Source of the DNA: Sphingobacterium sp. ML3W
GTDB taxonomy: Bacteria > Bacteroidota > Bacteroidia > Sphingobacteriales > Sphingobacteriaceae
Reading direction: 5' to 3'
NCBI RefSeq assembly: GCF_029542085.1
Contig: NZ_CP107036.1
Span: forward strand, 2,542,001 to 2,606,000
DNA: 64,000 nucleotides
Numbering within the stretch: position 1 is the stretch's first letter; every line of letters begins with the position of its first letter. Positions 45,226 to 52,510 of this stretch are shown piece by piece. The notes under the pieces were generated by a model that worked only from the letters and a program-made list of their open reading frames with translations, did no database searches and was not told where the DNA came from. Position numbers and translations under genes: made by a program.

Positions 45226-45293
45226 TATCGATGTAATATTATAAAATGTGTATCTCTTCTGTTCTGAATCCTAAAGCCTTCCCTATTGGATAT

Positions 45294-45315
45294 AAAAAAA
45301 GCCCTCAAATGGGCT
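45294..45315 (-). terminator. Terminator between DUF2752 gene and carA
   Basis: On the minus strand AGCCC, a 6-nt loop, GGGCT and seven T. It lies 69 nt upstream of the carA ATG and about 140 nt after the DUF2752 stop codon. It could terminate the TM2/DUF2752 operon or serve as an attenuator in a carA leader. Confidence 0.6.
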
Positions 45316-45406
45316 AAAATATTAATTAACAATGCATTACCACGATTGACAAACCGTTTCCTAAGGCACCTACCAATAAAGACTCTACTTTAATTTTCAC
45401 GGGAGA

Positions 45407-45437
45407 CAAAGTTACGACATATCAGTTAAAAGTGAAA
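45407..45437 (-). promoter_or_regulatory. Candidate promoter upstream of carA
   Basis: The minus strand has TAACTTTG (plus 45407-45414) and TTTC 19 nt upstream (plus 45434-45437), three of four bases of the TTTG -33 element. If used it gives a carA leader of about 175 nt that contains the hairpin at 45294-45315. Confidence 0.4.
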
Positions 45438-45454
45438 AACATTTTTCAATTATT

Positions 45455-45766
45455 TTACATCGGACCAGTTTGTCTATGTATAAATCGCCAAAAGTCTCTT
45501 AAAATCAAAAAGATGAATACAGGAACGAGCCCAAAAATCATTGGATTTGCAGACCAGGCGTCCCCCCATTGCATTTGTAACAAGGCAATAAAAGCAGTTG
45601 TCATTCCGCAACCCGGGCATTCATATCCTGAGATTGCCTTCCAAAGACAAGGAACAAGGATATGAATATCCGTCAGCATGTATAATGCGATAGCGACACC
45701 AAAATACCCTATCACAATGGTATAAATCCAATGCAATTGCAGGTATTTCAGCAGCAGATAAACCAT
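45455..45766 (-). CDS. DUF2752 membrane protein
   Basis: A 103-residue membrane protein with three likely transmembrane segments. The conserved core is CLWKAISGYECPGCGMTTAFIALLQ (residues about 40-64), the CPGCGMT motif characteristic of DUF2752, followed by GDAWSANPMIFGLVP. The Cys pair could bind a metal or redox partner, which is not established. Its ATG overlaps the TAA of the upstream TM2 gene (TAATG), so the two are translationally coupled and are likely to work together, although neither has a known function. Confidence 0.85.
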   Translation of the reverse strand: MVYLLLKYLQLHWIYTIVIGYFGVAIALYMLTDIHILVPCLWKAISGYECPGCGMTTAFIALLQMQWGDAWSANPMIFGLVPVFIFLILRDFWRFIHRQTGPM

Positions 45767-46119
45767 TAGTTATTATTTAGCGGGCTTTTGATATATTGAC
45801 CATCATTATCCTTGTATTTCCCCACAATGATCATGATCAGATCTATAAGCGACCAGATCCCACATCCACCCAGAGTAACTAATTGGAGAACCGCCGTTCC
45901 GATCTGCCCCAAATAGAAACGATGTCCACCGAAGGGGCCTAGAAAGAAACAAAATAACAAAGCGGGCAACCAGCGATCATCCTGGATACTGCGATTCTGC
46001 TGGAAAGGTTGGTTCGCGTAGAATATAGGCTGTTTCGCGCCACAGAGAGGACAAGCCTCAGCTTTGACATTAATTACCTGACCACATTCCACACAATATT
46101 TTTCATCTTCTGTTTTCAT
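45766..46119 (-). CDS. TM2 domain protein with zinc ribbon
   Basis: A 117-residue protein: a zinc-ribbon (KYCVECGQVINVKAEACPLCGAK, four Cys at residues about 8-28), then a basic Gln/Pro linker and the TM2 domain with its two helices (ALLFCFFLGPFGGHRFYLGQIGTAVLQLVTLGGCGIWSLIDLIMII) separated by the conserved turn. TM2 proteins are small and uncharacterised; family members occur near cell-envelope genes. It is the first gene of a two-gene operon with DUF2752 (1-nt overlap). A 610-bp gene-free gap lies upstream. Confidence 0.87.
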   Translation of the reverse strand: MKTEDEKYCVECGQVINVKAEACPLCGAKQPIFYANQPFQQNRSIQDDRWLPALLFCFFLGPFGGHRFYLGQIGTAVLQLVTLGGCGIWSLIDLIMIIVGKYKDNDGQYIKSPLNNN

Positions 46120-46235
46120 TTAGATTTAGTTTGGCGATGGAACTAAAAATCAGTATCCATCAGGGATTAAATAATAGGTTGAAATTAATAAAAAAACTTA
46201 AAAAACATATATTTTTTGAATTACGAGTATGCGCG

Positions 46236-46345
46236 CTAGTTCATCTCCTGCCTCAAAATATCCAACGCGTTGTTACCTGCGGCTAATGGAGAATGATCTA
46301 TTACCACAAAACTGCGATCTTTTGTTACATAAGCGCAACTTCTTC
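46236..46345 (-). pseudogene. Fragment of an outer-membrane beta-barrel protein
   Basis: In one minus-strand frame, from about 46345 to the TAG at 46236-46238, the sequence reads TKDRSFVVIDHSPLAAGNN then ALDILRQEMN and stop. The pattern V-x-hydrophobic-x-x-S-P-x-A-A-G-N-N-A-L-D-I-L is a conserved plug-like element of TonB-linked outer-membrane barrel proteins (followed by PGV in intact genes), and here it ends in a stop just before that point. No gene surrounds it, so it looks like a decayed remnant. The match is from memory of the motif, so moderate confidence. Confidence 0.4.
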
Positions 46346-46410
46346 CTTTATTTTTTTTGCAGCAAGTCAGAAACAACGAGTGACCAAATTTGGTTTTTCA
46401 ACATTACTTA

Positions 46411-46485
46411 TTCAGTGATTGTTCAGTGCTTGTTCAGTGATCACTCAATATAGACTGAATAAATAGTGAATGAGCACTGAATAAA
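46411..46485. repeat. Symmetric 3+3 array of 11-bp repeats
   Basis: Three TTCAGTG units start at 46411, 46422 and 46433 in direct orientation. After a 9-bp centre come three units in inverted orientation whose TGAAT cores start at 46456, 46467 and 46478. Every step is exactly 11 bp. The outermost TTATTCAGTG and CACTGAATAA are perfect inverted repeats, and the innermost left unit contains the palindrome AGTGATCACT (46436-46445). It could be an operator cluster, an origin-like or recombination site, or a decayed palindrome. Confidence 0.65.
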
Positions 46486-46667
46486 AATTGATTGAAAATT
46501 GTGATTAGGAATAAGTTGGTAGTTGGATGTATCCGTTTTAATGTTTATCTTAATTCATTATAATCAGCCAATTGGAGCAATCATCAAAAAGGGAATTATA
46601 CCAAAAGTTTGGGGACAGTAATTTTTAAACATAAAATTTCATCTGCTTGATCCCATTTTTAACCGCA

Positions 46668-46726
46668 AATAATATAAACAGGAAAGGCGCTTCATGACAT
46701 GAAGCGCCTTTCCTGTTTATATTATT
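46668..46726. terminator. 59-nt perfect palindrome after obgE
   Basis: Two 29-nt arms (46668-46696 and 46698-46726) are exactly complementary around a single A at 46697. The GC core is GGAAAGGCGC, and the outer ATATAAACAG is shared with the palindrome at 17827. It ends 6 nt before the obgE stop codon and terminates obgE on the minus strand. Confidence 0.88.
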
Positions 46727-46732
46727 CAACTA

Positions 46733-47731
46733 TTAAGAGTTTATTGCTTTCCAGATCATATCTTTCAATGGCAGAATATTTTTACCGCTGACAGATGAGA
46801 TGAAAATATACGGAAGCCCCTCAGGAAGCTGCTGTTCCATTTCCTTCTCAAGTTCATCATCAAGCATATCAGATTTTGTAATCGCCAATAACTTGGGTTT
46901 ATCCGCTAGCTCGGGATTATATGCTGTCAATTCATTCAGTAAAATACCATACTCTTCCGCTATCGTGCGGTCTGTATCAGCAGGCACCATAAATAACAAT
47001 ACTGAATTGCGTTCAATGTGTCTTAAGAAACGATAACCGAGTCCCTTCCCTTCCGAAGCACCCTCAATGATCCCCGGAATATCGGCCATCACAAACGAGC
47101 GGTTATCACGATAACTCACCATACCGAGATTAGGCACCAATGTGGTAAATGGATAATTAGCAATTTCAGGTTTTGCTGCCGAGACTACAGACAACAAGGT
47201 TGATTTACCTGCATTGGGAAAACCTACCAGACCAACGTCTGCTAGCACCTTAAGTTCGAGAATCATCCATTGCTCTTTGCCTGGCATCCCCGGTTGCGAA
47301 AATCGAGGTGTCTGTTTTGTAGGCGACTTAAAATGCCAGTTACCTAAACCACCCTTTCCTCCCGGAACCAAGATCTTCGTCTCACCATCTTCGGTAATAT
47401 CAAACAACACCTCACCGGTCTCTGCATCCTTGGCAATGGTACCCAACGGCACCTCCAATATTTCATCATGACCAGTGGCACCTGTCCGTAGCGAACTACC
47501 ACCAGATTCACCATTGGAGGCAATGATATGTTTGCGGTACTTTAGATGGAGTAATGTCCAAATATTAGTCGTTCCTTTTAGGATAATATGTCCTCCACGG
47601 CCGCCATCACCACCATCAGGTCCTCCCGTAGCTGTGTGCTTGTCACGATGCAAATGAGCCGAACCTGCCCCACCATGTCCCGAACGACAACACACTTTCA
47701 CATAATCAACAAAATTCGATCCTTGCGCCAT
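46733..47731 (-). CDS. obgE: GTPase Obg
   Basis: Ribosome-associated GTPase involved in late 50S assembly and stress response. The N-terminal glycine-rich Obg fold is present ([32 protein letters not shown]), followed by the G domain with GFPNAGKST (G1) near residue 170, [16 protein letters not shown] (G3) and TKSD (G4). The 332-residue length is that of the shorter ObgE form lacking the C-terminal extension. It is the second gene after adk, 38 nt downstream, and ends in the 59-bp palindrome. Confidence 0.97.
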   Translation of the reverse strand: MAQGSNFVDYVKVCCRSGHGGAGSAHLHRDKHTATGGPDGGDGGRGGHIILKGTTNIWTLLHLKYRKHIIASNGESGGSSLRTGATGHDEILEVPLGTIAKDAETGEVLFDITEDGETKILVPGGKGGLGNWHFKSPTKQTPRFSQPGMPGKEQWMILELKVLADVGLVGFPNAGKSTLLSVVSAAKPEIANYPFTTLVPNLGMVSYRDNRSFVMADIPGIIEGASEGKGLGYRFLRHIERNSVLLFMVPADTDRTIAEEYGILLNELTAYNPELADKPKLLAITKSDMLDDELEKEMEQQLPEGLPYIFISSVSGKNILPLKDMIWKAINS

Positions 47732-47769
47732 TTACAATGTATTACAGTCTAAAAAAGTATTTATTTCAA

Positions 47770-48339
47770 TTAATAATTATCGATAATATCCGTTAGGTTT
47801 TTGAAGATTGTATCTATATCGCCAATACCATCTACCTTGGACAATTTACCTTGTGCTTCGTAATAAGGCAACACATGAATTGTTTTTGTAAAATATTCAT
47901 CAATGCGTTTTACCAATTTATCAGCATCGTCATCTGAACGGCCAGAGATCTCTCTACGTTTAGCGATGCGCGCTTTCAGTTCGTCTTCATTTACATCCAG
48001 TGCGATTACAACTGAGATTGACGTGTTGACACCTTCCAAAAAAGCATCCAATGCCTCAGCTTGAGCAACAGTACGTGGGAATCCGTCAAAAATAAATCCT
48101 TTTGCTTCAGGGTTCTTTTTCACTTCCTCTTCCAGCATTGCTATCGTAATCGAATCTGGCACTAAATTTCCCTCAGCAATAATCTGGCTTACTTGTTGAC
48201 CAAGTGGCGTTTGACCTTTAATATGTGCTCTAAAAATATCACCAGTTGAAATATGAATCAATTGATATTTTTCAATAAGCTTTGCAGATTGAGTTCCCTT
48301 ACCTGCACCCGGAGGGCCAAATATTACAAGGTTTAGCAT
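47770..48339 (-). CDS. adk: Adenylate kinase
   Basis: Interconverts ATP, ADP and AMP. The P-loop GPPGAGKGTQS is at residues 8-18, GFPRTVAQAEAL near residue 87, and the LID region is short (RREISGRSDDDADKLVKR), with no zinc Cys. The 189-residue length matches this short-LID form used by Bacteroidetes. It precedes obgE by 38 nt and the two are probably co-transcribed. The tRNA-Arg gene and its terminator lie upstream. Confidence 0.97.
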   Translation of the reverse strand: MLNLVIFGPPGAGKGTQSAKLIEKYQLIHISTGDIFRAHIKGQTPLGQQVSQIIAEGNLVPDSITIAMLEEEVKKNPEAKGFIFDGFPRTVAQAEALDAFLEGVNTSISVVIALDVNEDELKARIAKRREISGRSDDDADKLVKRIDEYFTKTIHVLPYYEAQGKLSKVDGIGDIDTIFKNLTDIIDNY

Positions 48340-48374
48340 AGTTTTATTTAAGAAATTAAAACGAGTTAAAAAAT

Positions 48375-48407
48375 AAAAGCCTAATCACAGATGATGACTA
48401 GGCTTTT
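48375..48407 (-). terminator. Terminator after the first tRNA-Arg
   Basis: AAAAGCCTA (48375-48383) and TAGGCTTTT (48399-48407) form the stem base, followed on the minus strand by ATTTTTT. It stops the tRNA-Arg transcript before adk. Confidence 0.75.
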
Positions 48408-48413
48408 CAGTCG

Positions 48414-48487
48414 TGCGCTCCAAGGGAGTCGAACCCCTAACCTTCTGATCCGTAGTCAGATGCTCTATCCAATTGAGCTAGGAGCGC
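48414..48487 (-). tRNA. tRNA-Arg (anticodon ACG), copy 1
   Basis: A complete 74-nt cloverleaf on the minus strand: acceptor GCGCTCC/GGAGCGC with all seven pairs, anticodon loop CTACGGA giving ACG (read as ICG after deamination), TTCGACT T-loop and discriminator A. CCA is not encoded. It has its own TTTG-N19-TATATTTG promoter. Confidence 0.95.
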
Positions 48488-48533
48488 AGTAAACCATTAC
48501 GTTTAGAACTCTGTCCCATTTGTTTTGGTGACG

Positions 48534-48564
48534 CAAATATAGTCAGAATTCATTTTTTTACAAA
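48534..48564 (-). promoter_or_regulatory. Promoter of tRNA-Arg copy 1
   Basis: On the minus strand TTTG (plus 48561-48564), 19 bp, then TATATTTG (plus 48534-48541): a perfect Bacteroidetes promoter 46 nt upstream of the tRNA. Confidence 0.8.
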
Positions 48565-48629
48565 TTTTTTTTCAAAAAGAAGTTTCCATACACCCAAATA
48601 TTCTACGCTTACTTCACCTTCTTTTATGA

Positions 48630-48658
48630 AAAAAGCCAATCTTCGAGATTGGCTTTTT
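48630..48658 (-). terminator. Terminator after tRNA-Arg copy 2
   Basis: AAAAAGCCAATCT and AGATTGGCTTTTT pair perfectly (13 bp) around TCG; T tract on the minus strand. Confidence 0.85.
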
Positions 48659-48659
48659 G

Positions 48660-48733
<74 letters not shown>

Positions 48734-48764
48734 TTCTTTTTAATAATACTGAAGCTGTATATTG

Positions 48765-48838
48765 TGCGCGCCAAGGGAGTCGAACCCCTAACCTTCTGAT
48801 CCGTAGTCAGATGCTCTATCCAATTGAGCTAGGTGCGC
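48765..48838 (-). tRNA. tRNA-Arg (anticodon ACG), copy 3, with acceptor mismatch
   Basis: A 74-nt cloverleaf with anticodon ACG and D, anticodon and T arms identical to copy 1. The acceptor strands are GCGCACC and GGCGCGC: six of seven pairs form, but position 5-68 is an A-C mismatch (plus bases 48834 T and 48770 G). It is probably functional but weaker. It is the first tRNA of the copy 3 - copy 2 unit. Confidence 0.9.
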
Positions 48839-48882
48839 TGGGCAACCAAAACAAATCCGTATCCTTTTCCGTTTTGGTGATG

Positions 48883-48913
48883 CAAATATCGATATATTTA
48901 TCGATTTAACAAA
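48883..48913 (-). promoter_or_regulatory. Promoter of tRNA-Arg copies 3 and 2
   Basis: On the minus strand TTTG (plus 48910-48913), 19 bp, GATATTTG (plus 48883-48890). It differs from copy 1's promoter at only the first base of the -7 box, and the block TTTTGGTGA-GCAAATAT on the plus strand is shared by both promoters. Confidence 0.75.
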
Positions 48914-49012
48914 CATTTTTTCTCTTTTTTTAACTTTATGAAACAACATTTCGTTTATCTCGTTGATAATATTATATTTAAAATATCAACTTTTTTTTTC
49001 AGACACTGACAA

Positions 49013-49852
49013 ATGTTATTATTCATGAGCAAAAGAGAATTAAAACTCAGCAAAATCCGCATTGGAGATATCAGCATCTCCTATTATATCCGTCCTAGCA
49101 CAACATACCCTACCCCTAAAACCGTGTTATTTATCCATGGGTTCCCTTTCAATAAAAATACCTGGAAACAACAATTGTTAGATCTTGACGAGGAATATAC
49201 AGGGATTGCCCTAGATGTCAGAGGACATGGCCTCAGTACAAATGGACATGGTTTCTTTTCCGTCGATGTGTTTGCAAAAGATCTTGTTGAATTTATCCGG
49301 AAATTGGATCTCAATCATGTTGTGCTCTGCGGTATCTCCATGGGTGGTTATATCGCCTTGCGTACCTATGAGTTGATCGGCCAGCAGCTCGCCGGTTTGA
49401 TTTTATGTGACACCAACTCCCTTGCTGATGATAATAAAGGCAAACAAAAACGATTTGATTCCATACAGGCATTGCTTAAATATGGCCGAAGACCGTTTGC
49501 TATCGGTTTTACGGAAAATGTATTCTATGAAAAAACAATCCGAGAAAACCCTGAAGCCGTTGAACTCATCAAGAGCTGTATCCGTAGAAATGAGCTTTCC
49601 AGTATATGTTCAACACAACTCGCCCTGGCTTCCCGGACAGACACGACACATTCCCTGAAAACGATTATTATCCCCACACTAGTCATTAAAGGCAAACACG
49701 ATAAATTGATGAGCGAAGAGCAGACGAGCATTCTTATCGAAAATATCCCTGATGTTAGATTTATGGAATTTGAAGAATCAGGGCATCTGCCGAATCTTGA
49801 AGAACCCGAAAAGTTCAATAGGGTATTGAATGAATTTTTAGCCAGTATATAA
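49013..49852 (+). CDS. Alpha/beta hydrolase
   Basis: Hydrolase of the alpha/beta fold. The oxyanion-hole HGFPFN and nucleophile elbow CGISMGGYIALR (Ser near residue 109) are present, an Asp occurs in IKGKHDKLMSEE, and the catalytic His is in ESGHLPNLEEPE. It has the length of esterase/haloperoxidase-type members (279 residues). The first ATG is at 49013; a second at 49025 (MSKRELKL) gives a more usual start. Substrate is unknown. It is monocistronic and ends before a short hairpin shared with DUF3276. Confidence 0.88.
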   Translation: MLLFMSKRELKLSKIRIGDISISYYIRPSTTYPTPKTVLFIHGFPFNKNTWKQQLLDLDEEYTGIALDVRGHGLSTNGHGFFSVDVFAKDLVEFIRKLDLNHVVLCGISMGGYIALRTYELIGQQLAGLILCDTNSLADDNKGKQKRFDSIQALLKYGRRPFAIGFTENVFYEKTIRENPEAVELIKSCIRRNELSSICSTQLALASRTDTTHSLKTIIIPTLVIKGKHDKLMSEEQTSILIENIPDVRFMEFEESGHLPNLEEPEKFNRVLNEFLASI

Positions 49853-49917
49853 GATTCTCGTTATTGCGAAGCTATCATGAGGGGATCATAAAACCAAAAA
49901 CTCAGGAAAATCCGAAT

Positions 49918-49945
49918 ATAAAAAAAGCCACACGAGTGGCTTTAT
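49918..49945. terminator. Bidirectional terminator between hydrolase and DUF3276
   Basis: AAAGCCAC and GTGGCTTT pair around ACGA, flanked by A-rich and T-rich tracts (the minus-strand tail is richer in T). Confidence 0.75.
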
Positions 49946-49978
49946 TTCTTTTTTCATTGAGATTTCATCCTGGGTACG

Positions 49979-50314
49979 TTAGAACGAAAAATCATCTTTT
50001 GAACGACTATCGGCTTCTTCAGCGTATGCATCGTCAAAGTTCGGCTCATAACGTTTTTCGATTACTTCCTGGTTAGACTTAATGTAATTTACAACATCTG
50101 TCAAACCCTCCGCAAACTTCTCAAAATCTTCTTTGTATAAGAAAATCTTATGCTTAATAAACTGGCCATCCTCAAAGCGTTTCTTGCTTTCTGTGATAGT
50201 AATGTAGTAATCGTTCGATCGAGTTGCTTTTACATCAAAAAAATAAGTTCGCTTACCTGCTCTCACCTTTTTTGAAAAAACCTCTTCACGCTCTTTGTTT
50301 TCAAAATCTCCCAT
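49979..50314 (-). CDS. DUF3276 PUR-alpha-like DNA/RNA-binding protein
   Basis: A 111-residue protein of the DUF3276 family, which has a PUR-type (Pur-alpha-like) nucleic-acid-binding fold. The core is KVRAGKRTYFFDVKATRSNDYYITITESKKRFEDGQFIKHKIFLYKEDFEKFAEGL; an acidic tail (DDAYAEEADSRSKDDFSF) follows. In Bacteroidetes the protein is conserved and probably binds single-stranded nucleic acid; the biological role is not settled. It is monocistronic with an AT-rich 265-bp region upstream of its start, up to the divergent LiaF-like gene. Confidence 0.88.
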   Translation of the reverse strand: MGDFENKEREEVFSKKVRAGKRTYFFDVKATRSNDYYITITESKKRFEDGQFIKHKIFLYKEDFEKFAEGLTDVVNYIKSNQEVIEKRYEPNFDDAYAEEADSRSKDDFSF

Positions 50315-50548
50315 TGGTTGTTATTTAAGTTTAAAGTAATCTTAATCTTTGATAAATATATAATAATTCATTTTAATACACCAAATAATATTAAAAAAAA
50401 AGACAATAAACCGTAAAAATGGCATATCCATTCCATCGACGGTCGATAAAAATTAAACAACAAGATTTTTTACCGACGAAATCAGTACATTTACCGAAAA
50501 TATAAGTTGTATTACCTAAAGCGAATATGCATAGTTTATTTGTGCCTC

Positions 50549-50556
50549 TATCTTTG
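50549..50556 (+). promoter_or_regulatory. Candidate -7 box of the LiaF-like operon
   Basis: TATCTTTG lies 22 nt before the ATG at 50579, with TATG (three of four bases of TTTG) 19 nt further upstream at 50526-50529. Confidence 0.55.
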
Positions 50557-50578
50557 AGTCATAAATAGTAAAAACATT

Positions 50579-51460
50579 ATGGAAAAAGAACCTATCATAC
50601 CAAACAGCAATAACAGCCGCAATATCGTGGGGGCCATTGTCATCATCGTAGGTATATTCTTATTATTGAATAACCTGAATTTAGGAGACTGGTTTCCGGA
50701 CTGGTTATTTAGCTGGCCAACAATATTGATCATTATTGGTTTAGTGATTGGCGTAAACTCTCAATTTCAGAAAAAATCGGCAATCATCTTATTGATTATC
50801 GGTGGTGCCAGCCTGATTTCCCGAATGATGCGTACGGACTTTGGATCAGTAACCGTCCCTATTATCATCATTTCGCTTGGGATTTATTTTATCATGAGTA
50901 AACGGAAACCGCCGATGGTTCCGCCTGCTTACCCTAATCCACCACAGAATCCTTACGATTGGGATAAGCGCGTCAATAGTCCTACAGATACTCCGGCGGA
51001 CGCCACAGCCCCCGATGCAGAGGCAAAACCTTTTAACGAACAATACGGACCAAGCCAACAAGCCTCGCCTAACGCGCAGGCTTTTGGCAACAAAGAGAAT
51101 AGTTCATTTCATCAGTCTTTTGAGGACAGCCTTAATCTGAATACGATTTTTGCAGGCCAAAAGAAAGTCATTTATTCCAAACAATTTAGAGGTGGCAATT
51201 TGACCAACGTCTTCGGAAGTATTGAATTGGATCTAACAAAGGCAGATATCCAACAGGCAATTGTCATCGATACATTTCAGTTATTTGGCAGCGCACGTAT
51301 TATTATCCCACCACATTGGACGGTATTCAGCAATGTAGCCTCCATTTTAGGATCTGTCGATGACCGGAGATTTCAAACGATATACAATCCTGACACCGAT
51401 AAAAAGATCTATATCACTGGAACATGTATATTGGGCAATTTAACGATAAAAAATGCTTAA
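50579..51460 (+). CDS. LiaF-like membrane protein (DUF5668)
   Basis: A 293-residue protein whose N-terminal region has four short hydrophobic segments (NIVGAIVIIVGIFLLL, then FSWPTILIIIGLVIGV, IILLIIGGASLI and VPIIIISLGIYFIM), as in DUF5668/LiaF proteins, and whose C-terminal region (FGSIELDLTKADIQ, FQLFGSARIIIPPHW) is a beta-helix-like domain of the LiaF type. The middle is a Pro/Ala-rich linker. LiaF proteins inhibit a LiaRS-type envelope-stress kinase in Firmicutes. Here it precedes a LytS-like kinase (4-nt gap) and a LytTR regulator, an arrangement consistent with a similar stress-sensing role. Confidence 0.82.
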   Translation: MEKEPIIPNSNNSRNIVGAIVIIVGIFLLLNNLNLGDWFPDWLFSWPTILIIIGLVIGVNSQFQKKSAIILLIIGGASLISRMMRTDFGSVTVPIIIISLGIYFIMSKRKPPMVPPAYPNPPQNPYDWDKRVNSPTDTPADATAPDAEAKPFNEQYGPSQQASPNAQAFGNKENSSFHQSFEDSLNLNTIFAGQKKVIYSKQFRGGNLTNVFGSIELDLTKADIQQAIVIDTFQLFGSARIIIPPHWTVFSNVASILGSVDDRRFQTIYNPDTDKKIYITGTCILGNLTIKNA

Positions 51461-51463
51461 TAG

Positions 51464-52510
51464 ATGAAAAACAAGCTGTCTCTCAGTGTTAAAAGTCGAT
51501 TAATAGGCATTATTTGTATATCCGTATTTATCGGATATCTTGCATTACAATATTTACTGATGCTACGTTCAGGATTTGATTCCGAGCTGGCATTTAAAGA
51601 TTCATTGATCAATAGTGCTGTGATGATGTTTTGCTGCTATGGCATGTCCTCTGCGTTAAACTTCTACACACCACAACCCCGCGAGATATGGAAGGTGCTG
51701 ATTATAGGCCTGATTATGGCCGCCATTAGTACTGGGCTGAGCCGTTTTATAATGAGCTATTTTATTCAGCCCAACTTTATCTCGCTACTGGATTTAACAT
51801 TACCATTTCGTGGTATCGTTAACTTCCTTATCCTCACTTCTGTTGCTATTATCAATATCGTCTGGAATATCCAGGAAGATAATATCAATAACATCAAACG
51901 GAAACAAGAGTCCGAAAATCTGCTTCGCGAGGCGGAGCTCTATAATTTACGGCAGCAGCTGCAGCCACACTTTTTATTTAACAGCTTAAATTCGATCATC
52001 GCTCTAATTGGCGCGAATCCGGATGAAGCGCGTAATATGACATTTCAACTATCTGATTTTTTACGAGGCACGATGAGAAAGGAAAACAATCAGATTATCA
52101 CACTGGAAGAAGAACTGGACCATCTACAACTTTATCTTGATATTGAAAAAGTACGTTTTGGCCATCGTCTGAACACTTCCATCTCCTCCTCTGAGGAGAT
52201 ATTTAGTAATAAATTGCCAGCAATGATCATCCAGCCTTTGGTAGAGAATGCCATTAAGCATGGACTGTACAATATAACCGACCAAGTCGAAATACAAATT
52301 AAATGCACCTCGAATGAGGGACAACTCCTAATTCAAATTACCAATCCATTTGATGTCGAGGAGCAATCAAGTCCTAAAAAAGGTACCGGATTTGGGCTTT
52401 CCAGTATTCAACGCAGATTATATCTTTTATATGGAAGAAATGATCTTATGGAGACACAGATTCAGGACAATATATTTACTAGCACCCTAAAAATACCTCA
52501 ATATGATTAA
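51464..52510 (+). CDS. LytS-type sensor histidine kinase
   Basis: Membrane-bound histidine kinase, 348 residues. The N-terminus has four predicted membrane helices (residues 13-32, 49-66, 78-98 and 118-135), a short coiled linker and the His_kinase domain with the phosphorylated His169 in LRQQLQPHFLFNSLN, the N box VENAIKHGLY and G boxes (KKGTGFGLSS). No periplasmic sensor domain is evident, so it senses through membrane segments, perhaps via the upstream LiaF-like protein. Its end overlaps the start of the response regulator by 8 nt, and both belong to one operon. Confidence 0.92.
   Translation: MKNKLSLSVKSRLIGIICISVFIGYLALQYLLMLRSGFDSELAFKDSLINSAVMMFCCYGMSSALNFYTPQPREIWKVLIIGLIMAAISTGLSRFIMSYFIQPNFISLLDLTLPFRGIVNFLILTSVAIINIVWNIQEDNINNIKRKQESENLLREAELYNLRQQLQPHFLFNSLNSIIALIGANPDEARNMTFQLSDFLRGTMRKENNQIITLEEELDHLQLYLDIEKVRFGHRLNTSISSSEEIFSNKLPAMIIQPLVENAIKHGLYNITDQVEIQIKCTSNEGQLLIQITNPFDVEEQSSPKKGTGFGLSSIQRRLYLLYGRNDLMETQIQDNIFTSTLKIPQYD

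Larger units (their letters stand above)
46120..46667. other. Gene-free gap upstream of the TM2 gene
   Basis: About 550 bp without a complete gene. It contains a fragment resembling an outer-membrane beta-barrel protein (46236-46345), an array of six 11-bp repeats (46411-46485) and a possible relic of an insertion-sequence end near 46601-46622 (CCAAAAGTTTGGGGACAGT). Nothing else is visible. Confidence 0.5.

Noticed and set aside
46229..46453. Plus-strand ORF of 74 codons in the gap upstream of the TM2 gene
   Set aside because: Composition is random and the opposite strand holds a better-supported outer-membrane fragment.
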